Shown here: piece after piece, positions 1 to 5,304 of the stretch | How the letters are laid out: the number at the start of each line of letters is the position of its first letter | Numbering within the stretch: position 1 is the first letter of the stretch | Origin: Candidatus Peregrinibacteria bacterium RIFCSPLOWO2_01_FULL_39_12 | GTDB taxonomy: Bacteria > Patescibacteriota > Gracilibacteria > UBA1369 > LOWO2-01-FULL-3 | Length of the DNA: 5,948 nucleotides | Assembly (NCBI GenBank): GCA_001787455.1 | Contig: MFXA01000034.1 | Location: 1-5,948 of the forward strand | Direction of reading: 5' to 3' | Notes under the pieces: generated by a model | The model's database searches: none | What the model saw: the letters and a program-made list of their open reading frames with translations, nothing else | Told to the model about the DNA's origin: nothing | Position numbers and translations under genes: made by a program

Positions 1-1
1 T

Positions 2-1561
2 CATGGAGTTGGTATTTCGGTTGTAAACGCACTCTCTGCGAAGACAATTGTTGAAGTTTATAGGGATGGGAAAATCTATATGCAGGAATATTGCCGAGGT
101 GATGCGAAAGGGGAGTTGGAGGTAACTGGAAAAACCGACAAACGCGGGACTAAAGTCAATTTTTATCCGGACAAAGAAATTTTTGATGCCGTTGAATTTA
201 ATTTCCAGACGATTATTAATCGTCTTCGCCAACAGGCTTATTTAACCAAAGGTGTTGCCATTTCACTTGTGGATGAACGCGGAGGTTTACAAAAAAAATA
301 CTGTTTTTATTTTGAGGGCGGGGTAAAATCTTATGTCCAGCATCTGAATAAAAATAAAGAGACGATTGGCAGTGTTTTTTATGTTGAGAAAGAGGTCCCC
401 GAAGGGATGGTGGAAGTTTCTCTTCAATATAATAATTCTTTTCAGGAGACTATTTATACTTTCGCAAACAATATTCATACGATTGATGGAGGTATGCATC
501 TGACTGGTTTTAAAGCGGCGCTTACTCGTACAGTAAATAATTATGCGCGCAAGGCTGAAATTTTAAAGGAAAAAGATGAAAATTTGGTTGCTGATGATGT
601 CCGTGAAGGGCTTACTGCAATTATTTCCGTGAAGCTGCCGGATCCGCAGTTTGAAGGACAAACTAAAGGAAAACTTGGAAATGCTGAAATGAGAGCGGCT
701 GTCGAAACTGTTTTTGGTGATGCTTTTGCCGAATATTTCGAAGAAAATCCCGCTGATGCCAGGGGTATTGTCGGAAAATGCCATTTGGCTGCAAGAGCCC
801 GTATGGCTGCGCGTGCTGCAAGAGATACCGTCATAAGAAAAGGTTTTCTTGAAGGAATGACTTTGCCCGGGAAATTGGCCGATTGTTCAAGCAGGGATCC
901 GGAAAAATCTGAAATATTTATTGTCGAGGGAGATTCCGCCGGAGGCAGTGCAAAACAGGGGAGAGATCGCAATATTCAGGCAATTCTGCCTCTCCGCGGC
1001 AAGATTTTAAACGTGGAACAATCTCGTTTGGATAAAATTTTGGCGAATAATGAAGTTAAAAATTTGGTAATTGCGCTCGGAGTGGGTATCGGCGAGAGTT
1101 TTGATATAAAGAGATTAAGATATCATAAAATTGTTATCATGACTGATGCCGATGTCGACGGTGCGCATATAAGAACGCTTATCCTTACTTTGTTTTATCG
1201 CTATTTCAAGCAGGTTATTGAGGGTGGGTATATATATATCGCTCAGCCTCCTTTGTATAAAATTTCTGTCGGGAAAAGTGCCAATTACGCATATAGCGAT
1301 GCTGAGCGCGATAAGGTTATTAAGGGTCTTGGAAAGGATGCGAAATTTTCAGTTCAGCGGTATAAAGGTCTTGGAGAGATGAATCCCGACCAGCTTTGGG
1401 AAACAACGATGGATCCTTCAAAAAGAACCATGTTAAAAGTTACTATTGAAGATGCCGAAAAAGCTGATCAGGTGTTTGATACTTTGATGGGGTCTGAAGT
1501 TGGTCCTCGCAAGAGGTTTATTCAAGCTTATGCCAAGAAAGTAAAAAACTTGGACATTTAA
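2..1561 (+). CDS. gyrB: DNA gyrase subunit B, 5'-truncated by the window edge
   Basis: This is the ATP-hydrolysing subunit of the type II topoisomerase that introduces negative supercoils with GyrA in the cytoplasm. The reading frame is open from base 2 and begins HGVGISVVNALS, the GHKL ATPase glycine motif that lies near residue 115 in E. coli GyrB, so roughly 110 N-terminal residues are missing. The ATG at 80 is internal. The transducer-domain loop QTKGKLGN, with the ATP-contacting lysine, is near base 660. The TOPRIM domain follows with EGDSAGG (from base 926) and the metal-binding DADVDG (from base 1145), then the C-terminal QRYKGLGEMNPDQLWETTM signature. The wording around TOPRIM (SAKQGRDRNIQAILPLRGKILNVE) fits GyrB better than ParE. 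There is no large DNA-binding insertion of the proteobacterial type. It ends on TAA, with the rpsU promoter overlapping its last codons. Identity is very secure. Confidence 0.97.
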   Translation, partial: HGVGISVVNALSAKTIVEVYRDGKIYMQEYCRGDAKGELEVTGKTDKRGTKVNFYPDKEIFDAVEFNFQTIINRLRQQAYLTKGVAISLVDERGGLQKKYCFYFEGGVKSYVQHLNKNKETIGSVFYVEKEVPEGMVEVSLQYNNSFQETIYTFANNIHTIDGGMHLTGFKAALTRTVNNYARKAEILKEKDENLVADDVREGLTAIISVKLPDPQFEGQTKGKLGNAEMRAAVETVFGDAFAEYFEENPADARGIVGKCHLAARARMAARAARDTVIRKGFLEGMTLPGKLADCSSRDPEKSEIFIVEGDSAGGSAKQGRDRNIQAILPLRGKILNVEQSRLDKILANNEVKNLVIALGVGIGESFDIKRLRYHKIVIMTDADVDGAHIRTLILTLFYRYFKQVIEGGYIYIAQPPLYKISVGKSANYAYSDAERDKVIKGLGKDAKFSVQRYKGLGEMNPDQLWETTMDPSKRTMLKVTIEDAEKADQVFDTLMGSEVGPRKRFIQAYAKKVKNLDI

Positions 1562-1578
1562 CGGTTTATGTATATAAT
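1551..1578 (+). promoter_or_regulatory. Sigma-70-type promoter for rpsU
   Basis: A perfect -10 TATAAT lies at 1573-1578. A -35 TGGACA (5 of 6 matches to TTGACA) lies at 1551-1556, with a 16-bp spacer. The -35 sits inside the last codons of gyrB, so rpsU can be transcribed separately from gyrase. Transcription would start near 1585, giving an AT-rich leader of about 45 nt that carries the ribosome binding site. The promoter was found by eye and has not been scored. Confidence 0.7.
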
Positions 1579-1612
1579 CGGGTTCGTTTTAAAAAAATAT
1601 TTAAAAATTTAA

Positions 1613-1622
1613 AAGGAGGTGA
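1613..1622 (+). promoter_or_regulatory. Perfect 10-nt Shine-Dalgarno sequence of rpsU
   Basis: AAGGAGGTGA is complementary over ten bases to the standard 16S rRNA 3' end and lies 7 nt before the ATG at 1630. It fixes the rpsU start. It stands out because none of the other three start codons visible in the window (prmC, the Clp-fold gene, prfA) has any recognisable Shine-Dalgarno sequence. Confidence 0.9.
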
Positions 1623-1629
1623 GAATAAA

Positions 1630-1836
1630 ATGGGAGTAGTAGTATGGAAAGGTGAAAAAGAGTCTAACGAAAGGCTCATTGCTCGTTTCAATAAAAAAGT
1701 TCAAAGCAGTCGAAGGCTTCTTGAGTTGCGTGCGCGAAGGTATCATACCCGCAAGCCGAATAAGAAAAGAATTAGAACTGCTGCGATTATGAGAGATTTT
1801 TATAGAGCGAAGAGAGAGAAGAGCAAATTTTACTAG
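1630..1836 (+). CDS. rpsU: Small-subunit ribosomal protein bS21
   Basis: This 68-residue, strongly basic protein belongs to the bS21 family. It sits on the 30S platform near the 16S rRNA 3' end and helps mRNA engagement at initiation. The family pattern is clear: a short strand-forming start (VVVWKGEKESNERLIARFNKKVQ), the helix SSRRLLELRARRYHTRKP, then the basic stretch NKKRIRTAA where E. coli S21 has its lysine/arginine helix. The tail (IMRDFYRAKREKSKFY) is aromatic and basic and is somewhat variable in this family. The ATG is fixed by the perfect Shine-Dalgarno upstream. It follows gyrB by 68 bp with its own promoter and is followed after one base by a large palindrome that may end its transcript. 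Family assignment rests on sequence pattern and size and is fairly secure. Confidence 0.9.
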   Translation: MGVVVWKGEKESNERLIARFNKKVQSSRRLLELRARRYHTRKPNKKRIRTAAIMRDFYRAKREKSKFY

Positions 1837-1837
1837 T

Positions 1838-1959
1838 AAAATTCATTTTAAATTGCATCTGCTTCGTTAAAGATAAAACTTTGATCCTCGCTTACCTCAC
1901 AGTAAGCTGCGGTCTAAGTTTTATCTTTGCCTTGCATCTGCTAATTTAAAATGAATTTT
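1838..1959 (+). repeat. 122-bp nested palindrome between rpsU and prmC
   Basis: The outer arms are a perfect 17-bp inverted repeat (AAAATTCATTTTAAATT at 1838-1854 against 1943-1959). Inside is a perfect 13-bp pair (AAAGATAAAACTT at 1869-1881 against 1916-1928). Next is a GATC/GGTC pair (1883-1886, 1911-1914; one G-U), and at the tip a 6-bp hairpin, GCTTAC at 1890-1895 with GTAAGC at 1902-1907. An 11-bp direct repeat TTGCATCTGCT occurs in both arms (1853-1863 and 1932-1942). Because its GCA/TGC ends are self-complementary, it lets the stem continue across the gap with small mismatches. The element starts one base after the rpsU stop and ends in TTTTT, so as RNA it could serve as a rho-independent terminator for rpsU. 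It contains no plausible gene. Its origin (mobile palindrome, REP/MITE-like element or terminator) is undetermined. Confidence 0.88.
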
Positions 1960-1960
1960 T
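1838..1960 (+). terminator. Possible transcription terminator of rpsU
   Basis: The long hairpin described for 1838-1959 ends in five T residues (1956-1960), begins directly after the rpsU stop and precedes an independent prmC promoter. That placement is where a terminator would be expected. The U-run forms part of the outer stem and the stem is long and AT-rich, so it differs from the compact GC-rich textbook form. Termination here is an inference. Confidence 0.4.
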
Positions 1961-1980
1961 CGCTAAGGCTATCTTCATAT

Positions 1981-2009
1981 TTGAGCTTTCTTGAGATTTT
2001 GCCTATAAT
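1981..2009 (+). promoter_or_regulatory. Promoter of prmC giving a leaderless mRNA
   Basis: The -35 TTGAGC (1981-1986, 4 of 6) and a perfect -10 TATAAT (2004-2009) are separated by an optimal 17 bp. The prmC ATG begins 7 bases after the end of the -10, which is where transcription itself would normally start. The message is therefore expected to begin at or within a base or two of the start codon, which fits the lack of any Shine-Dalgarno sequence. Confidence 0.65.
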
Positions 2010-2015
2010 CTTCGC

Positions 2016-2867
2016 ATGATTATACGGGATGTCCTTAAATTTGCAGTTGAGTATTTAGGAAAAACTGAAAATGCTGTTTTGGATTCCGAGGTTGTTCTTG
2101 GCTTTGTGCTTGGAGTTGATAAGGAATATCTTTTTGCTCATGGAAATGAGGAGGTGGATGGTTTTCTGGTTAATCTTTTTAAAAAATATTTGGATAGGGT
2201 TAAAAATGGTGAGCCTGTCAGTTATATCACTAACAGCAAAGAGTTTTATGGTTTGGATTTTTTTGTTGATAAACGGGTTCTTGTCCCTCGTCCCGAGACC
2301 GAAATGTTGGTTGAGGAAGTTTTGCAGTTTTTGAAATCCAATGCGGATGCAGGAAAGTGTTTTAGAGTTTTGGATGTGGGGACCGGTAGCGGTAATATTG
2401 CCATTGCGCTTGCTAAAAATTTTGATGGTCAGGATGTGGTGGCTCTTGATGTAAGCGAGAGCGCGATAGAGGTTGCAAAGATTAATATTGAGCAACATAG
2501 CCTTGAAGATAAAGTGCAAGTTTATCAAAGTGATCTTTTGGATGTTATAGATGACGGTGAAAATTTTGATGTAATAGTTGCGAACTTACCGTATATCGGT
2601 AGAATTAAAAATAATTATGTTGGTGGAGGTGTCGAAAAACATGAGCCTGGCACTGCTTTATTTGGGGGGAATGATGGCTTAAAGTTGTATAAAAAAATGT
2701 TTCAGCAGATTGCGGATAAGAGGGTTGGGTTCAAGTTGCTTGTTGGGGAATTTGGCTTTGGTCAGGGAAAGGATCTTGAAATTTTGCTGAGTAAATATTT
2801 TGATCATGGGTGGCGTATTAAGAGTGATTTGGCTGGTATTGATAGGATGTTTGCAGTTGAGGGTTGA
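2016..2867 (+). CDS. prmC: Release factor glutamine methyltransferase
   Basis: This S-adenosylmethionine-dependent enzyme N5-methylates the glutamine of the GGQ motif in class I release factors, boosting peptide release. It has 283 residues (E. coli PrmC has 277). An N-terminal helical domain contains GEPVSYI (65-71) and EFYGLDFFVDKRVLVPRPETE (76-96), a PrmC signature for substrate contact. The Rossmann-fold domain has SAM motif I VLDVGTGSGNIAIALA (118-133), acidic motif II (VVALDVSESA), and the active-site tetrapeptide as NLPY (190-193) where NPPY is usual. The late PrmC block HEPGTALFGGNDGL (209-222) and the closing GEFGFGQGKDL (244-254) follow. The start is supported by the promoter that ends just before it; no Shine-Dalgarno is present. 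The substrate gene prfA is the second gene downstream. The protein ends on TGA at normal length, which argues against recoding of UGA. Confidence 0.94.
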   Translation: MIIRDVLKFAVEYLGKTENAVLDSEVVLGFVLGVDKEYLFAHGNEEVDGFLVNLFKKYLDRVKNGEPVSYITNSKEFYGLDFFVDKRVLVPRPETEMLVEEVLQFLKSNADAGKCFRVLDVGTGSGNIAIALAKNFDGQDVVALDVSESAIEVAKINIEQHSLEDKVQVYQSDLLDVIDDGENFDVIVANLPYIGRIKNNYVGGGVEKHEPGTALFGGNDGLKLYKKMFQQIADKRVGFKLLVGEFGFGQGKDLEILLSKYFDHGWRIKSDLAGIDRMFAVEG

Positions 2868-2879
2868 ACCTGTCGTGTG

Positions 2880-2909
2880 TTGACATGGGCTACTTCCATG
2901 GTGTAGGAT
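2880..2909 (+). promoter_or_regulatory. Candidate promoter ahead of the Clp-fold gene
   Basis: A perfect -35 TTGACA (2880-2885) is followed after 18 bp by TAGGAT (2904-2909, 4 of 6). Transcription would start near 2916, just before the CAGGC arm of the terminator-shaped hairpin. The -10 is weak, and the same bases also take part in alternative RNA pairings, so this may be a coincidence within a structured leader. Confidence 0.4.
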
Positions 2910-2959
2910 GACTCTCTCAGGCAAGCCCAAAGGGCTTCCTAAGTAAAGCCTGTCTTTTT
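2882..2959 (+). promoter_or_regulatory. Structured leader with an attenuator-like hairpin abutting the start codon
   Basis: The 92-bp gap between prmC and the next gene folds in two mutually exclusive ways. Form A: the arm CAGGCAAGCCC (2918-2928) pairs across an AAA loop with GGGCTT (2932-2937) and, after a 10-nt bulge, with GCCTG (2948-2952), followed by TCTTTTT (2953-2959). This is a terminator shape, and the ATG at 2960 follows directly. Form B: GACA, GGC and TACTT (within 2882-2895) pair with AAGTA, GCC and TGTC (within 2941-2954), enclosing the TCC/GGA and AAGCCC/GGGCTT hairpins as a three-way junction. In addition TGGGCT (2886-2891) can compete for AGCCCA (2924-2929). No Shine-Dalgarno is present. 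It does not match any riboswitch class I can name. A control role is inferred; the base pairing is seen. Confidence 0.5.
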
Positions 2960-4024
2960 ATGAATAAACAACTGATTGTAGATTTAAGCGGGGGAATTGA
3001 TCTTGGTTCCCATGGTCGAATGTACCTAAACTCCCCGGAAGGAACAGATCAGGTGGTGCTTATGTCTCCGAAGCAAATTGATCTTTTTTCAAGAGCGGTT
3101 CCCGGGCAAAATCTGGAAATACAAAAATTGGTCAAAATATCAGAGATTGCTCGGGCTTGTAGTGATAAGATAACTGATCTTACTGATGCTGTAGTTTTGA
3201 TTAATACACTCGGGGGGACTGATACAATGCGTGTTACTCTTGAGTGGATCAGAGAAATAATTAAAGGGAATCATGGTAGGATGATTAGTGTCGTGGCTCA
3301 GGATGCGCAAAGTCTCGGGGCTATTGCGGCACGTATGACGGATGAAATACTGTGTTTGAGAGGCAGCCGGTTTTTGTGGCATACGGTGAGGAATGATCCG
3401 AGATTTGGCTTATTAGATGAAATAGCTAGAGTTAATGGAATGTCTCCTGAAGAAAATTTGGAAATTATGAGGGCTAAAAATAGACAGGTTATTCTTTATT
3501 TGTTGGTATTTCTAACGAAATCCGGAAATCCTATTCCTAAAAATTTGCGAAAACGGCTTATTTCTTCTCTTTATGTTGACGAAGAAGCTTTTGAAGAGGA
3601 TGTGAAAATAGTGGGGCAATTTCAGAGAGGGGAAGTTGCCAAATTTACTGCGGAAGATTTATATAAACCTGATGGAGTATTTACGGCAACGGGACGAGAA
3701 TTTGAGCAGGCAAATTTAGTTGTGGCTACAACAACTGTAGAAGAACTTGTTCAAGAAGTAAGAAGAAGAGGTCTTAATGTGGCGTTTCCTTCTTTGAAGA
3801 CTCTGCAAGATAAATTTTTTGTAGTGGCGGAATTGAACGAAAGAGCACGTGCTCGAAGTTTAAAAGTGGAATTTTTTATTGATAAAGATGGGGATGTAAG
3901 CGTAAAAAGTCGTTCTGGATTTCCCGACGAAAAACAGAAAAGAAACCTTCGTAGAGCTGTGTCTATGGTGCAGGAATTATTGGGAAAGGTTGGAACTATG
4001 GAATATGAACTTCTTCCAAGTTAG
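2960..4024 (+). CDS. ClpP/SppA-fold serine-protease-like protein, unnamed
   Basis: I do not recognise a named gene, but this 354-residue protein shows the ClpP/crotonase-fold pattern of ATP-independent or Clp-type serine peptidases. VVLINTLGGTDTM (78-90) matches the strand and oxyanion-hole motif (INSPGG in ClpP). MISVVAQDAQSLGAIAARMTDEI (108-130) carries a candidate nucleophile Ser118 where ClpP has ASMGA. SRFLWHTV (136-143) places a candidate catalytic His141, 23 residues later (25 in E. coli ClpP). DGVFTATGREFEQANLV (238-254) resembles the SppA ending DGRVxTGxxAxxxGLV. Residues 150-215 form a helical handle-like insert. The C-terminal 70 residues are basic and family-specific. There is no signal peptide or membrane segment, so it is probably cytoplasmic. 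The third catalytic residue is not assigned. It lies between prmC and prfA, with a structured leader and no Shine-Dalgarno; an alternative in-frame ATG is at 3020. It could be a non-proteolytic member of the fold. Confidence 0.75.
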   Translation: MNKQLIVDLSGGIDLGSHGRMYLNSPEGTDQVVLMSPKQIDLFSRAVPGQNLEIQKLVKISEIARACSDKITDLTDAVVLINTLGGTDTMRVTLEWIREIIKGNHGRMISVVAQDAQSLGAIAARMTDEILCLRGSRFLWHTVRNDPRFGLLDEIARVNGMSPEENLEIMRAKNRQVILYLLVFLTKSGNPIPKNLRKRLISSLYVDEEAFEEDVKIVGQFQRGEVAKFTAEDLYKPDGVFTATGREFEQANLVVATTTVEELVQEVRRRGLNVAFPSLKTLQDKFFVVAELNERARARSLKVEFFIDKDGDVSVKSRSGFPDEKQKRNLRRAVSMVQELLGKVGTMEYELLPS

Positions 4025-4032
4025 GATTTGAG

Positions 4033-4061
4033 TTGTATTTTTACTGTTGGATAGCTAGAAT
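4033..4061 (+). promoter_or_regulatory. Candidate promoter of prfA, possibly leaderless
   Basis: The -10-like TAGAAT (4056-4061, 5 of 6) has TTGTAT (4033-4038, 3 of 6 with the key TTG) 17 bp upstream. The prfA ATG begins 9 bases after the -10, so a transcript from here would have essentially no leader. This repeats the geometry seen more clearly at prmC. The -35 is poor, and prfA may instead be read from upstream. Confidence 0.4.
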
Positions 4062-4069
4062 TCTCCAGT

Positions 4070-5137
4070 ATGCTCGATAAACTCGAAAAAAAGGAAAGGG
4101 AGTATTTGGAAATACAAAATAAGTTGGCCGATCCTGCCGTTATTGCCGATAAAGAAAATTATAAAACGCTTTCAAGGCGTTATAAATCTCTGCAATCTTC
4201 TTATGAATTAACTCAAAAATACAGACATGCACTTTCTTTTAAAAAAGAGGCTGAAGATATTTTAGCTGATGAGAAGGATAAAGATTTGCGTCAAATGGCG
4301 GAGGCTCAGCTTAAGGAATCTAAAACTATTTTGGAAGAACTGGATCGGCAGGCTAAGGTGGAGCTTCTTCCCAAGGATATTGATGAAGGCAAAGATTGTA
4401 TCTTGGAAATGAGGGCGGGTGCGGGAGGAGATGAAGCTGGAATGTTTGCAGGAGAGCTTGCCAGAATGTATTTTAGATATGCCGAGAGAATAGGTTATAA
4501 AGTTGAGCTGATGAGCAAAAGCGAGGGTTCTCCCGGAGTTACTAAAGAAATTATTTTTGCTGTTCGCGGCGAAGGTGTTTATGGAAAAATGAAGTATGAG
4601 AGCGGAGTTCATCGCGTACAGCGTGTGCCTACAACAGAGGCTCAAGGGAGAATACATACGTCTACCGCTTCGGTGGCTGTTTTGCCTGAAGCCGAGGAAG
4701 TTGATATCCAAATAAAAGATTCTGATTTAAAGATAGATGTTTTCAGATCCGGTGGTCCCGGCGGACAGTCGGTGAATACTACCGACTCCGCTGTTCGTAT
4801 CACTCATACACCAAGTGGAATAGTTGTTGCTTGTCAGGATGAAAGATCTCAACTTAAAAATAAAGCTAAAGCAATGTCGGTTTTAAGAACCAAATTATAT
4901 GATATGGAAAGAGAGCGTCAGGTTAAAGAAAGGGGAGATGAGCGTGCTTCGCAGATTGGAACGGGTGACAGATCCGAAAAAATCCGTACTTACAATTTTC
5001 CGCAGGATCGGGTTACCGATCATCGCATCCATAATAATTGGAGCAATATTCCCGCAATTATGGATGGGGATATCAATGGTATTATTGAATGCCTGAGGTT
5101 GGCGGATCAAGAAAGGAGACTTGCTAAGTTGGCGTAA
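4070..5137 (+). CDS. prfA: Peptide chain release factor 1
   Basis: RF1 reads UAA and UAG in the ribosomal A site and triggers release of the finished protein. The gene encodes 355 residues (E. coli RF1 has 360). An N-terminal coiled-coil domain (about 1-95, rich in Lys/Glu) is followed by the acidic EMRAGAGGDEAGMFA block (113-127). The decoding domain has HRVQRVPTTEAQGRIHTS (181-198), whose PTT (187-189) is the PxT anticodon of RF1; RF2 would have SPF. The catalytic GGQ is at 231-233 in RSGGPGGQSVNTTDSAVRI, where Q233 is the predicted PrmC methylation target. IRTYNFPQDRVTDHR (305-319) is the usual C-terminal block. It starts 45 bp after the Clp-fold gene with no Shine-Dalgarno. Its stop is 5 bp before a large palindrome shared with convergent nadB. 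Identity is secure. Confidence 0.97.
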   Translation: MLDKLEKKEREYLEIQNKLADPAVIADKENYKTLSRRYKSLQSSYELTQKYRHALSFKKEAEDILADEKDKDLRQMAEAQLKESKTILEELDRQAKVELLPKDIDEGKDCILEMRAGAGGDEAGMFAGELARMYFRYAERIGYKVELMSKSEGSPGVTKEIIFAVRGEGVYGKMKYESGVHRVQRVPTTEAQGRIHTSTASVAVLPEAEEVDIQIKDSDLKIDVFRSGGPGGQSVNTTDSAVRITHTPSGIVVACQDERSQLKNKAKAMSVLRTKLYDMERERQVKERGDERASQIGTGDRSEKIRTYNFPQDRVTDHRIHNNWSNIPAIMDGDINGIIECLRLADQERRLAKLA

Positions 5138-5142
5138 GGTTG

Positions 5143-5299
5143 AGCAACAGGCTTATGGCAAGTGTATTTCAGGCACGCTCGATCCGTCCACCGAACGGAT
5201 CTTCGCTAAACGCTCAGCTTTGCTCTCCCGCCTATGGCGGGAACCGTGGTCGCAAAGCCTCGCGATTGCCTTCAACGCACTTGCCATAAGCCTGTTGCT
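5143..5299. repeat. 157-bp branched palindrome filling the prfA-nadB convergent gap
   Basis: The outer arms are a perfect 22-bp inverted repeat (5143-5164 against 5278-5299). Inside is a second pair, AGGCA (5171-5175) with TGCCT (5267-5271), extended by CGC/GCG. Two side stems follow: GATCCGT (5181-5187) with ACGGATC (5195-5201), and GCTTTGC (5217-5223) with GCAAAGC (5252-5258). The second side stem encloses a very stable CCCGCC/GGCGGG hairpin with a TAT loop (5227-5241). The element sits 5 bases from both flanking stop codons (prfA ends 5137; nadB ends 5305 on the other strand), so it occupies the whole gap and could act as a terminator in both directions, although no long T-run follows either end. 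GC content is clearly higher than in the surrounding genes, which suggests separate origin. A continuous frame across it (5121-5363) is not considered a gene. Confidence 0.88.
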
Positions 5300-5304
5300 A
5301 AAAG

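Noticed and set aside
80..82. ATG at 80 as the gyrB start.
   Set aside because: The frame continues upstream to the window edge and encodes the conserved HGVG motif before this codon, so it is internal.
541..972. 143-codon open frame antisense to gyrB.
   Set aside because: It lies wholly within strongly conserved gyrB coding sequence and has no recognisable protein pattern. It is a shadow frame, as are the antisense frames within prmC, the Clp-fold gene and prfA.
1838..1959. Insertion sequence or transposon.
   Set aside because: There is no transposase frame, and no flanking target duplication could be identified. At most it is a non-autonomous palindromic element.
2865..2906. UGA recoded as glycine, as in some Patescibacteria (Gracilibacteria and Absconditabacteria).
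   Set aside because: prmC and nadB stop at TGA at about the usual family length, and read-through of prmC would only add 12 unrelated residues before TAG. prfA alone does not inform on this.
2909..2931. Possible glycine riboswitch: CTCTCAGGCAA resembles the 3' part of that aptamer.
   Set aside because: The matching 5' GAGAG segment and the central CCGAAGGGGCAA-type motif are absent in the gap, and the downstream gene is not a glycine-related gene. The similarity is a short word only.
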